A stretch of 21,541 bases of DNA from a virus, in the IMG/VR virus record IMGVR_UViG_3300003691_000065, positions 1 to 21,541 of that record; one strand, 5' to 3'. The position numbers and the translations under genes were made by a program. The stretch's first letter is position 1. Each line of letters opens with the position of its first letter. Positions 8,300-16,336 of the stretch are shown piece by piece. A model generated the notes under the pieces. The model did not search any database and was not told where the DNA came from. It saw only the letters and a program-made list of their open reading frames with translations.

Positions 8300-8785
8300 A
8301 TGTATCAATATAGTTTCGCCAATGTAGACCTCATGTTAGATGTGGACTACCCCGGCAATACAAACAACAAGTCTTTTAAAGTACAGGGCTTTGGCACAGG
8401 CGAAGGATTGATTAACATCGTCCGACGTGCTCCTATTGCAACAACTCAGTTTGGTGCTTACGGTGATATGGTTGTGTCTATGCAGCGTATTAGAGCTGGT
8501 GACTTAGTATTCCCAGTACTAATGAATGCTCCCGAGAACAAGGCTTTGCAAGACTATGCAAACTACTTCCAGCAGCAGGCTGATGACAACGGACAACTAG
8601 TTAAACCTATTCAAGGTCGCTTAGTTGACAACATGGGTAAGGATGAGGCTACACTAGATAATGGTGTAATCTTAGCTATGCCCGCTATGGTACGTGGTCA
8701 GAACATGAACACAGTAACATGGGTCATTACCTTTGAGCGAGTCACGTTTGATCGTAACACTGGTGCAGATTTCCAAGAACTGTAA
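8300..8785 (+). CDS. Tail tube protein (DUF3277, PF11681)
   Basis: Builds the rigid inner tube through which DNA is ejected. The 161-residue protein matches DUF3277: an N-terminal YSFANVDLMLDVD strand, a FGTGEGLINIVRRAP segment, then QFGAYGDMVVSMQRIRAGDL and a C-terminal NTVTWVITFERVTFDRNTG. It follows the sheath gene with only a 12-base gap, so the two are co-transcribed. A hairpin lies just downstream (8794-8820), which may reduce read-through into the chaperone gene. Confidence 0.9.
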   Translation: MYQYSFANVDLMLDVDYPGNTNNKSFKVQGFGTGEGLINIVRRAPIATTQFGAYGDMVVSMQRIRAGDLVFPVLMNAPENKALQDYANYFQQQADDNGQLVKPIQGRLVDNMGKDEATLDNGVILAMPAMVRGQNMNTVTWVITFERVTFDRNTGADFQEL

Positions 8786-8793
8786 GAAATATT

Positions 8794-8820
8794 GGTGGCC
8801 CTTCCTTAGGTTGGGTCACC
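8794..8820 (+). terminator. Hairpin after the tube gene (attenuator or partial terminator)
   Basis: The arms GGTGGCCC (8794-8801) and GGGTCACC (8813-8820) pair over 8 positions with one G-U pair, around an 11-base loop containing CCTTAGG. No T-run of terminator type follows, only TATTT at 8821-8825. A leaky terminator or an mRNA-stabilising 3' end would fit the drop in need from abundant tube protein to low-copy chaperone and tape measure. Confidence 0.6.
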
Positions 8821-8835
8821 TATTTGGAGAATTAA

Positions 8836-9231
8836 ATGTCAAATGGATACACAGGAACTTTAGTAGACGGTAGGAAGATATACATTCCAAACTGGTCGGT
8901 AAAGGTTCAGTACGAGAACTTGACTCAGGCATGCAAGTACCTAGGTCAAGACAACGTTATCAAAATATCATCCCTAAATGTTCCAGCAGCAATGTTGGCA
9001 GTAATGGGATCTGAGGATGCAAAGGCTAGCACTGAGTTACTATTACACTTTACTCAACAAGCTAACCTAGACGGTGATAAGATTACAGACAGTAGCCTGG
9101 ATGAAGTAGGCATGGATATTGTAATTGAGATCTTTACACATGTCATGTTCTCACAGTACAATGATTTTTTCGTATCAGGTTTAGCAAAGGCACACTCCCA
9201 AAACAAGTCGAGTCAGGACAAGAAAGACTAG
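8836..9231 (+). CDS. Tail assembly chaperone, zero-frame product (G-type)
   Basis: This 131-residue protein lies between the tube and tape-measure genes, where tailed phages code the chaperone that coats the tape measure during tail assembly (lambda gpG role). Residues read NWSVKVQYENLTQACKYLG, then VPAAMLAVMGSEDA and a helical MDIVIEIFTHVMFSQYN, and end in a Ser/Gln/Lys-rich tail (SQNKSSQDKKD). The gene holds a programmed frameshift site near its 3' end (9165-9171), so a fraction of ribosomes should make a longer product instead. A TTTGGAGAA ribosome site lies at 8823-8831. No sequence family is claimed; position plus the frameshift make the role strong. Confidence 0.85.
   Translation: MSNGYTGTLVDGRKIYIPNWSVKVQYENLTQACKYLGQDNVIKISSLNVPAAMLAVMGSEDAKASTELLLHFTQQANLDGDKITDSSLDEVGMDIVIEIFTHVMFSQYNDFFVSGLAKAHSQNKSSQDKKD
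9165..9171 (+). promoter_or_regulatory. Programmed -1 ribosomal frameshift site (T TTT TTC)
   Basis: In the zero frame the codons are GAT TTT TTC (9163-9171), giving the classic X XXY YYZ heptamer T TTT TTC. Sliding back one base lets both tRNA-Phe re-pair on TTT TTT. The -1 frame has a TGA stop at 9162-9164, directly 5' of the heptamer, and is then open to 9434. The open -1 frame therefore begins exactly at the slip site. I did not find a convincing downstream stimulatory stem-loop by eye. Confidence 0.9.
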
Positions 9232-9434
9232 TACCTATTGACTATGATAGTATCTATCCAGAGCTTAACGGGTATCTGATTAGACCTTTGTTAGTAAACC
9301 CTCCTATGCTCTTACTTAAAGAGCTAGATGATTGCACGTACACGTTATACGATATAGAGGTGATGCACCAGATCTTAGAGATTAAGGATCACCAAAGTAC
9401 TCCGGCTACTGTGCCAGAGTTTAAACAATACTAG
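9171..9434 (+). CDS. Frameshift extension of the tail chaperone (GT-type C-terminus)
   Basis: This frame has no start codon of its own and would be missed as a gene. Joined as 8836..9171 plus 9171..9434 it gives a 199-residue fusion: 112 residues of the chaperone followed by 87 new ones. The new part begins RIRFSKGTLPKQVESGQERL and continues with a protein-like region (VPIDYDSIYPELNGYLIRP, then PPMLLLKELDDCTYTLYDIE), ending at TAG 9432-9434. The layout copies the lambda G/GT system, where the minor long form binds the tape measure and the tube protein. The stop is 10 bases before the tape-measure start. This fills the otherwise gene-free 200 bases before 9445. Confidence 0.88.
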   Translation, partial: RIRFSKGTLPKQVESGQERLVPIDYDSIYPELNGYLIRPLLVNPPMLLLKELDDCTYTLYDIEVMHQILEIKDHQSTPATVPEFKQY

Positions 9435-9444
9435 TGAGGAAACA

Positions 9445-12400
9445 ATGGGTACACTTAAACTAGGAGCAAAGAACAAGTCACGTAGGGCAGTATCTAAAGC
9501 TAGCAAGACTGTTCCTAGTGATGTGACTGGCAGCACACCTTCAGGGTATGTTGCTGGTGGATACTCACAACCAGAAGAAGAACAACAGTTTGTAGACCTC
9601 AGAAACTCTCGATATGATACGGCAAGGAAAGAAAACAGTGTCAGGACTACCATGTCAGATACTGTGGAAAGTGAAGTACTAGAGAGTGTACTAGAAGAGG
9701 AAGTATACAACAACGAAACTGGTGAGACCTACTTTAGGGGTGTAGAAGTTCAGACACTTGCCGATGGCACTCCCCTTGGCTCCTCTGCTGCCACCGTACT
9801 ACTGGGGAGAGTTGGACATGTAGAGGGTAGGATTCAGGCAGGTATAAAGCATGTGGCTATGGGAGGAACTCTGTCAGGATCTTCCAAGCTAGAGTCTATG
9901 GCAATGCTAAGCGAGTTTAGGAAACAGTTGGGTGCAGACCCTAAAGTTTGGGCTGAGCAGATAGATGTAGATGAGTCTGTAGGACTTCCCAACTCTGCAC
10001 AAGATATAAGAACTGTCTACTCTATGATGGGAAAGACTTCTGGAGAGTACCTAGACAAAGGGCCAGGAGCAGCACTAGCTGGACATACCTTGCTAGAAGA
10101 GAAGAAAGGTAAGAATGAGGATGACCTTGCACTTGCTTACCAATACATAAAAGACATCTCTGAGCACTATGTACACAAGAACTCTCAGGGAGAGGCAAGA
10201 AGCAGCAGAATAAGCCAGACAGAGGCTGCACTAACTGCTAGGTTTATGGATGGCATGTTTGCTGATGGTTCTAAAGCCATCATACCTCTACCCAATGAGA
10301 CTGGGGTAAGTGGGCTTGTACCCACTATGTCCTATCGTGGCTTTATGGGAACTTCCTTTGACAGAGTAGGGTTTGCCAACTTTGCAGAAGAGCGAGGCAT
10401 TAGTGCAGACAGCCTTGCAGAAGAAGATAGAAATATGTATTGGGAGAACATGGGTAGTGCCAAAGACTCCCTAGTTCCCCGCAAAAGGTTGGGCAAGAAT
10501 GCTACTGATAAAGATAAAGAGAAGGCTAAGTCTGACCAGACCCACACATATGACACATTACTGTATAAGGCTCATGAAGCAAGGAAGATTTTAAGAAAGC
10601 ACTTCCCTACAAATTTTAATGAGTCAATGGGTACTGTGAGGTCTATAAACAAAAACAGGGCCTATGACGACCAAGTAGTAAGTATAAATCTTCAGAATGA
10701 GGCAAACATACAGGGACTGGATTTCTCCCAAAGATCTCATGAGGTAGAAGACTTAGGTCACAACCCAGAAGTAGTAGGTAAAGGATCTAGTAGGGGTGGC
10801 ATGTACGGAGACAGACCCCTATCTGAAGTAGATGTATTCGTAGAGAAAGGCAGAGAGGCAGAGGAAGCAGCACTTGCCAAGGTTGAGGAGGTTCCTGATG
10901 GATTCTTGGGAATCAAACAAAGAACTCCAGAATGGTACAAAGCTAGGGAAGGGCTAGTTACCGCCTCAGGACTTATAGATGAGAAAGGCCGAGAGCTTAC
11001 CGCAGATGAAATTGGGGAGGAGTTGGCCAAGAGGAAGGTTGGGCTTTCTGATGAGTTTATTGGAAATGATTATACAGAAGAAGGCACAAAGAATGAGGCC
11101 AAGGTACTAAGCTCGTTCTTAATGAGCCAGAGAAAGTTGGGCAACAACTTCACTCATGAAGAAGTGGGCCTGATGCTTAATAAGGATCTTCCTGGAATGG
11201 GAGCTTCACCGGACGGCAAGCTAAAGTTAGATGGAAAGAATGCAGGTCTGATAGAGCTTAAGTATCTAACTACCAGTAAAATGAAAGGAGCACTAGAGAA
11301 GTATACTCCACAGATGCAATTGCAGATGATGGTTACTGATGAGAAAGAGATGTATTTCCATGCCTACGATAGGTATACTGATAACACTATTACACACAAA
11401 GTATTTGCTGACAAAGATTATCAGGAAGAGCTTAAGCGTAGGATAGATAAAGCAGTAGCTATTGGTGAGGGACTTGACGTAAAAGATCTGTACGAGCTAG
11501 AGCAAGGCAGGAAGAAGATGGAACAAACAAAAGCGGAAAGGAAAGCAGGAGTTGTTTCTGACGACACCTCTGGACAAACTAAGTCATTCTCGATGAGCAG
11601 TAAGCCAGACCTTCCAATGAAGGGGTTTAGGGTTCCCAGCAAGCCCATAGATAATATGGAGAAGCTGTACGGGCCACTAGATCAAGCAGAGCTAAACTGG
11701 AGGAACTCTGACCCAGCCAAAGACTTTATACTGGCTGCTAGTGATAAGGAAAAGAAGGAAGCAAAAGCTAGTCAAGAGAAAGCTGATGCAGATAAGAAAG
11801 CTGCTGATGCTGCCCAGAAGACAGCCAAGGCACTAAGCACACTTGGTAAAGAAGCTAAGGATGCAGCAAACGTACTTGGAGAGATAGCTGGCTTTGTGTT
11901 GGGTGGAGACTCTAAGTCTACTGATCTTAGGATTAGGGCTGGAGCTGCCGGACTTCAAGAGAAGGACTTGTCTGGACTTGAGAGGCTGCTAAAGGTTAAT
12001 GGTTTAGACCAAGCAGCATCGAACAGGCTAGTAGCTGGTGCTACAGATGTGGCAGAAACCTACTCTGATAAAGCAAAAGCTGGAGCAGCCTACAAGGATC
12101 TTATGGCAGCAAAGGGTGCAACTGGTATTCCAGAAATCATGAACATGGAGCTACACTCACTAGAAGAGAGATCGGGGTTAGACTCTCAGCAGACTATGGC
12201 CATGATCTTGAAAGAGAATCAGTCGCTCAAGTCTCCTTATGCCAAGATGGTGCATGCAAATATGTATGGTAACTTGGATGGGATAACAGCTATACGGGAA
12301 AGTGTAACTCCCACACAGTTGGCTATGGCTACCAACCCCACCTACAACTTCGAGAACCAAGACACTACCCATGCCGGAGTTCAAAATACAGAGATACAGA

Positions 12401-13095
12401 AAGAGGAGGCTGCACTACAGACTACAGACTGGCTAGGTAGAACCTTTGGAGAAGCTGGAGGAGAAGTTTTAGGCGGCCTTAAGATAGCTGCTGAACTTGC
12501 TGGTTCGGCAACCATGACCTACTTGATGGGCAAGGGAATTTACTCTACCATTAAAGGTGCTAAGAAGGTTGGGCCAGTGCTTAAGGGCGCAGGCAATGTA
12601 ACAGCCAAGACTAGTTCTACAGTAGTGAACAAGACTCTTAACGTAAGTAAGTCTGTCCTAAATACTAGGGCTGCTGCTATGGCTCTGAAAGCTACCCCAA
12701 TGGCTGCGGCTGTGGGAGGAGCTTCTTACGCTGCGAGAGAGCTGGGTGGTATTGAGGATGATGGCTCGTTCGCTGACAGTGCTATGGATGTGCTAGAGTT
12801 TGCTGCAACAGGAGCTGCTATTGGGTATATAGTTCCTGGAGTGGGTACTATTGTAGGAGGAGGTATTGGCTTGTTGGGTGGTTTAGCTAATGAAGCATAT
12901 GAAAGCTTCAACAGTGATCCCGCAGTTCCAAGCAGGGCTATACCAATGCCTAATGCAGACCTAGATAGGAAAGCAACAGCACCTGTAATTAACATTGAAG
13001 TAAGCAACTCCATTAGCAAAGATCTCATAGTTACCGAAGTCAACGAAGACGGCGAGCAGGTTCACTATGGCGAAGATAGGGCTATTGGTCACTAA
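9445..13095 (+). CDS. Tape-measure protein with embedded lambda-exonuclease-like domain
   Basis: This is the largest gene (1216 aa), placed directly after the G/GT-type chaperone, so it should set tail length and line the tube. It is modular. Residues 1-484 are an unrecognised, partly charged region with a basic N-terminus (KNKSRRAVSKASK). Residues 485-661 are a YqaJ/lambda-exonuclease nuclease domain, described separately. Residues about 767-816 are a Lys/Ala/Glu-rich coiled coil (KADADKKAADAAQKTAKAL). A helical region follows to about 1000. The C-terminal part has hydrophobic, Gly/Ala-rich segments at about 1006-1030, 1077-1095 and 1119-1152, typical of tape measures that enter the host membrane. 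Arg is often AGG/AGA. An alternative reading, that it is not the tape measure, is unlikely because no other large gene follows. Confidence 0.85.
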   Translation: MGTLKLGAKNKSRRAVSKASKTVPSDVTGSTPSGYVAGGYSQPEEEQQFVDLRNSRYDTARKENSVRTTMSDTVESEVLESVLEEEVYNNETGETYFRGVEVQTLADGTPLGSSAATVLLGRVGHVEGRIQAGIKHVAMGGTLSGSSKLESMAMLSEFRKQLGADPKVWAEQIDVDESVGLPNSAQDIRTVYSMMGKTSGEYLDKGPGAALAGHTLLEEKKGKNEDDLALAYQYIKDISEHYVHKNSQGEARSSRISQTEAALTARFMDGMFADGSKAIIPLPNETGVSGLVPTMSYRGFMGTSFDRVGFANFAEERGISADSLAEEDRNMYWENMGSAKDSLVPRKRLGKNATDKDKEKAKSDQTHTYDTLLYKAHEARKILRKHFPTNFNESMGTVRSINKNRAYDDQVVSINLQNEANIQGLDFSQRSHEVEDLGHNPEVVGKGSSRGGMYGDRPLSEVDVFVEKGREAEEAALAKVEEVPDGFLGIKQRTPEWYKAREGLVTASGLIDEKGRELTADEIGEELAKRKVGLSDEFIGNDYTEEGTKNEAKVLSSFLMSQRKLGNNFTHEEVGLMLNKDLPGMGASPDGKLKLDGKNAGLIELKYLTTSKMKGALEKYTPQMQLQMMVTDEKEMYFHAYDRYTDNTITHKVFADKDYQEELKRRIDKAVAIGEGLDVKDLYELEQGRKKMEQTKAERKAGVVSDDTSGQTKSFSMSSKPDLPMKGFRVPSKPIDNMEKLYGPLDQAELNWRNSDPAKDFILAASDKEKKEAKASQEKADADKKAADAAQKTAKALSTLGKEAKDAANVLGEIAGFVLGGDSKSTDLRIRAGAAGLQEKDLSGLERLLKVNGLDQAASNRLVAGATDVAETYSDKAKAGAAYKDLMAAKGATGIPEIMNMELHSLEERSGLDSQQTMAMILKENQSLKSPYAKMVHANMYGNLDGITAIRESVTPTQLAMATNPTYNFENQDTTHAGVQNTEIQKEEAALQTTDWLGRTFGEAGGEVLGGLKIAAELAGSATMTYLMGKGIYSTIKGAKKVGPVLKGAGNVTAKTSSTVVNKTLNVSKSVLNTRAAAMALKATPMAAAVGGASYAARELGGIEDDGSFADSAMDVLEFAATGAAIGYIVPGVGTIVGGGIGLLGGLANEAYESFNSDPAVPSRAIPMPNADLDRKATAPVINIEVSNSISKDLIVTEVNEDGEQVHYGEDRAIGH
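10897..11439 (+). other. PD-(D/E)XK nuclease domain (YqaJ / lambda exonuclease type) inside the tape measure
   Basis: Residues 485-665 of the tape-measure protein carry the whole motif order of lambda-type exonucleases. QRTPEWYKAREGLVTAS contains W497 and R501, followed by the TAS of the family. GTKNEAKVLSSF has the first acid, E551. GASPDGKL has D590, and GLIELKYL has E604 and K606, giving D-x13-E-x-K. PQMQLQMMVT holds Q627 at the conserved Gln position. It lines up well with the SPDG...LELK and QVQYSMWVT stretches of lambda exonuclease as I recall them. In the family these residues bind metal ions and process 5' ends of duplex DNA. No key residue is missing, so the domain looks catalytically competent. 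Activity itself is not shown by the sequence. Confidence 0.9.
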
Positions 13096-13111
13096 CTAGG
13101 AGGACAGCAAG

Positions 13112-14077
13112 ATGCGGTCTACATTCGGACAAGAAATATTCTTGACTGTCCACAAGAAAGATAGCAATAGTGTAGTGTTTAAGGCAGATGGGCTTAGGGT
13201 TGATTTTAACGTTATGCTCATTGACGGATTTAGTAGAGGGACATTTACTCTCTACAATCTGGCCCCAGAGACTATCAGAGCCATAGCAAGTAGGGACAAC
13301 TATGTAACGCTTAAAACTAGGTTGCATGGTGGTTCACTAACTACTATAGCTAACAGCTACTACATCAGCAACATCATGGAAGAGAAGAAGATACCAGAGA
13401 GTGTCACTACCCTGTACTGCTTCGATAATCTAAAGAGACAGTACTTAGAAAAGCCAGTAGATATTATCGTGAGGCAACCTACCCTTAGAAAGGAGGTGGA
13501 GCAGATACTCAATTATGTAGAGTACCCATCCAAGCCAGTATTTAAGTCCTTCCCCGAAGGCAGGCTAGGTGCTCAGTCGGGAAGGGAAGGACTTAAACAT
13601 GTTGGAACAGCCCAGAGATGTTTGACTGGATTGCAGAAGGCGCACAAGTTTAAGTTGTACACTGACCCCAGTGATGGGATTGTGTGTATGTACTTGCCAA
13701 GCTCTGATGAGTTGCGATACACCACACTGCAAAATAGGAATGCTGACGTAAAGCTACACACCAATAACATGCGGTCTAACCCTGTGATAGGTGTGGCTTC
13801 CCTGCTTGTAACTAGCAACTTAGATGGCAGGATTAGGCCCACCTCTGTACTAGACATAGCAGACTTGTTAACGTTTACTCCGGGTACAGATGAGACTACA
13901 CTACAACTGGCTCAGGGCTTCTTGCAGAATCATGTGGATGGCTTTACTAAGTATCAGACTATTACTGTACAGCATAAAGGATCTAACTATACCGACGCAT
14001 GGCACACAATAGCTACATGCACAGCTCCTACTAGGGGCAAGCACATGCACCCCAGAAATTGGCACAGTGGAAAATAA
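13112..14077 (+). CDS. Baseplate hub-like protein
   Basis: A 321-residue protein immediately after the tape measure. Its N-terminal part has the strand pattern common to hub proteins: LRVDFNVMLIDGFSRGTFTL, then YNLAPETIRAIASRDNYVTL, then a YYISNIMEEKKIPESVTTLY strand. A second domain includes GLQKAHKFKLYTDPSDGIVC, and the C-terminus (HVDGFTKYQTITVQHKGSNY) resembles the end of hub proteins that ends in a beta strand. It should connect tube to spike. A strong AGGAGG at 13098-13103 precedes ATG 13112. The family label is by pattern, so moderate confidence. Confidence 0.7.
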   Translation: MRSTFGQEIFLTVHKKDSNSVVFKADGLRVDFNVMLIDGFSRGTFTLYNLAPETIRAIASRDNYVTLKTRLHGGSLTTIANSYYISNIMEEKKIPESVTTLYCFDNLKRQYLEKPVDIIVRQPTLRKEVEQILNYVEYPSKPVFKSFPEGRLGAQSGREGLKHVGTAQRCLTGLQKAHKFKLYTDPSDGIVCMYLPSSDELRYTTLQNRNADVKLHTNNMRSNPVIGVASLLVTSNLDGRIRPTSVLDIADLLTFTPGTDETTLQLAQGFLQNHVDGFTKYQTITVQHKGSNYTDAWHTIATCTAPTRGKHMHPRNWHSGK

Positions 14078-14086
14078 GGAGACTAT

Positions 14087-15220
14087 ATGTCAGTCCTAAC
14101 ACCAGCCAGACTTAAGTACTCTTTAAATGGGACTGACCAAGTTATTAGGTTCCATTCAGTTATCTCAGAAGGCCACGAAGCCACGGCTGAGATAACTAAG
14201 TACCCAGTACAGTCTGGCTTTGAGGTAAGCAATCATTCTATTAGAAGAAATAGAAGAGTAGTAATTCAAGCTATTATATCGAATTACTTAATAGAGAATG
14301 GAAGTACTTCATACCAGTACTCTTCCTCAGACAACAGCAAAACCATATTTAAGATACTGAAAGATCTAGTAAACTTAAAGACTGAAGTGGAAGTAACAAC
14401 CAACCTAGGCATATACAAACCAGTAATCTTCACTAGCTTTAAGACAAAGCAAGCTGCTGGTTCTGTAGACTCTATGACAGTTATGCTAAGTGGAGAAGAG
14501 CTACAAGTAGCGGGCGCGGCTAATGCAGTCTCTCCAGTTACCGTCAATTGGACTACTGTACTCCAGGAAAACTTGCCTGCTAAGATAGAGGAGTTAGCTA
14601 GAGCTGGTCTTGTAGTCAAAGCTGGTGCAGTCATAGAAGAGGTTGAAGTAAGTCTTGGCGAAAGCTTCGCTATTGAAAACTACACAACTGCTGGCCAAGC
14701 CATCTTAACGACTTTTGAAGCTTCAGGGTTTGACGTAGTTAAAGATGCGTATAAGTATGTAGTCCACACCACTGATACAGACATATATCAAAAAGCCAAA
14801 GACTTGGTAGTACCATTTATTGAAGACAACATAGATCGAATTAAGGCTGGTGCTAAAGAGGTGGGAGGTTGCCTGGCCACAGGAGCCTCTACCCTAGTTG
14901 TTGATGAAGTCATTGACCGAGTAGACACAGCAATGGGTAGCTACAGACGATCTGCTTATGGCATTATATATGATGCTATGCTAATGTCTAAGCATGACCT
15001 AGGTCAGAGTTTGATTGGTATGTCAACTGGTTGTGTAGTTAGAGGAATCTCTGGCTTTGAAGATCAATTTAAGCATCAGCCGGGTGAGTCAATACCTACA
15101 GCTACAGAAATTATTAACGGGGCAGTAAAAATAGGTAAAGACCTAGTATCCCCAGACAAGAACAGTAAGGGTATAGTAACTACTGAGACACTTTTAACTA
15201 AAGTTACTTACCCGCTTTAG
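14087..15220 (+). CDS. Dit-like baseplate / tail protein
   Basis: A 377-residue protein whose N-terminus matches the Dit-like N-terminal domain of phage tail proteins: RFHSVISEGHEATAEITKYP, then VQSGFEVSNHSIRRNRRVVI, then QAIISNYL. Later come LGIYKPVIFTSFKTKQAAGS and VDSMTVMLSGEELQVA, the strands closing that domain (to about residue 145). Residues about 150-377 are mostly helical and unrecognised. Its role is to join the tube end to the baseplate. The TAG stop at 15218-15220 lies inside the next ribosome site (TAGGAGGTG). Confidence 0.72.
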   Translation: MSVLTPARLKYSLNGTDQVIRFHSVISEGHEATAEITKYPVQSGFEVSNHSIRRNRRVVIQAIISNYLIENGSTSYQYSSSDNSKTIFKILKDLVNLKTEVEVTTNLGIYKPVIFTSFKTKQAAGSVDSMTVMLSGEELQVAGAANAVSPVTVNWTTVLQENLPAKIEELARAGLVVKAGAVIEEVEVSLGESFAIENYTTAGQAILTTFEASGFDVVKDAYKYVVHTTDTDIYQKAKDLVVPFIEDNIDRIKAGAKEVGGCLATGASTLVVDEVIDRVDTAMGSYRRSAYGIIYDAMLMSKHDLGQSLIGMSTGCVVRGISGFEDQFKHQPGESIPTATEIINGAVKIGKDLVSPDKNSKGIVTTETLLTKVTYPL

Positions 15221-15228
15221 GAGGTGTT

Positions 15229-15969
15229 ATGGATTTAATGAACGGCTACTTCAATATGCCGGGCAGGATAGTAGAGTACTTTGCTGAGACACAGACAGCA
15301 ACAATTAGGATCTGTGCAGAGATTGTTTACAATACCACAGATGGGCTAGATGTTGCTGAGCCTAGAGGGATTATCGAGGGTGTTCCTGTACACACACCTT
15401 CTGGCGGAGGTTGGTCTATGACTATGCCTATAGAGCCAGGAGATACATGTATTATTCTCTTTAGTCAGTTGGGCTATGACCACTGGCTACTTAGAGATGA
15501 GGATGGAGCTGGCTCTAGTCAGGGGTCTCCTAACTATTGGCTAGAGCGAACCTTCGACATAAACGATGGCTATGCTCTAGTTGGGCTTAACACACTACCA
15601 AGAGCCATCTCTGGCTACTCCTCAGAAGACTCTCAATGGAGAAACTCAGATGCTGCGCAGGTAATAAGCCTCAATAAAGATCTGAGCATCACTATAGATA
15701 GCCCCACAGCAGTTACTATCAATGCACCTGAGGTTAACGTAGTGTCGGAAGTGGCTAACATAACAGCTCCAGTAGTAAACATAACAACTGACCTACTAAA
15801 TGCAGAGGCCACGGTAACTAACTTCACTGGTAACGTTACTATATCTGGAACACTTGCAACAACTGGATTGATTACCGCAGCGGCTGGAATAGCATCTGCC
15901 GGAATAGTCTTTAATACTCATGTACACCCACCGGGAAATACACCTCCGGCTGGGCCTTCACTACCTTAG
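15229..15969 (+). CDS. Baseplate central spike, Gp138-like OB domain with beta-helix
   Basis: A 246-residue membrane-piercing tail spike. The N-terminal part (about 8-105) matches the Gp138 spike OB domain: MPGRIVEYFAETQTATIRIC, then PRGIIEGVPVHTPSGGGWSM and PGDTCIILFSQLGYDHWLL. The C-terminal part is a run of short Ile/Val/Thr repeats (for example ITAPVVNITTDLLNAEATV), as in trimeric beta-helix spikes. The chain ends with THVHPPGNTPPAGPSLP, in which His231 and His233 form the HxH motif that binds an iron at the tip in the P2 gpV and phi92 spikes. Trimer and metal are inferred from the family. Confidence 0.85.
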   Translation: MDLMNGYFNMPGRIVEYFAETQTATIRICAEIVYNTTDGLDVAEPRGIIEGVPVHTPSGGGWSMTMPIEPGDTCIILFSQLGYDHWLLRDEDGAGSSQGSPNYWLERTFDINDGYALVGLNTLPRAISGYSSEDSQWRNSDAAQVISLNKDLSITIDSPTAVTINAPEVNVVSEVANITAPVVNITTDLLNAEATVTNFTGNVTISGTLATTGLITAAAGIASAGIVFNTHVHPPGNTPPAGPSLP

Positions 15970-15976
15970 GTGACTT

Positions 15977-16336
15977 ATGGCATACTTAGCAATAGATAAA
16001 GGAACCCATGACATCATATTCCCCGAAGGTGGGGGAGTGTCTAGGGTAGATGCTGGGAGATTTGTAGTGCAGCAAGTTAAATGCAAACTACTATCCTGGC
16101 TAGGTGAGTGGGTTCTTGATCCTAGAGTAGGCTGGTTAGCTCCAGAAGACTTTGAAAAGAACTACGATGCCTATGACATTGAAGATAGAGCGAGACAAAT
16201 CATGCTTAACACGGATAACGTGCAGAGTGTAAACTTTATTAAGCTAACATACAAGAGCAGAAAATTGCTTATGGAGGCAGAAATGCAAACAAGTTATGGT
16301 GTTATTAACTTAACCGTACCTTGGGGAGTCAAATAA
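15977..16336 (+). CDS. Baseplate wedge protein, gp25-like
   Basis: A 119-residue protein of the gpW/gp25-like group, which begins the baseplate wedge and starts sheath assembly. Motifs are LAIDKGTHDIIFPEGGGVSR near the N-terminus, an AGRFVVQQVKCKLLSWLGEW helix and LDPRVGWLAPEDF, all typical positions. The C-terminal strands are MEAEMQTSYGVINLTVPWG. A weak AGGTG ribosome site overlaps the previous stop. Its own TAA (16334-16336) overlaps the next ATG. Confidence 0.8.
   Translation: MAYLAIDKGTHDIIFPEGGGVSRVDAGRFVVQQVKCKLLSWLGEWVLDPRVGWLAPEDFEKNYDAYDIEDRARQIMLNTDNVQSVNFIKLTYKSRKLLMEAEMQTSYGVINLTVPWGVK

Noticed and set aside
9198-9204. Alternative frameshift heptamer C CAA AAC near the end of the chaperone gene
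   Set aside because: The first three bases are not identical, so P-site re-pairing would be poor. T TTT TTC at 9165-9171 is a full match and sits exactly where the -1 frame opens.
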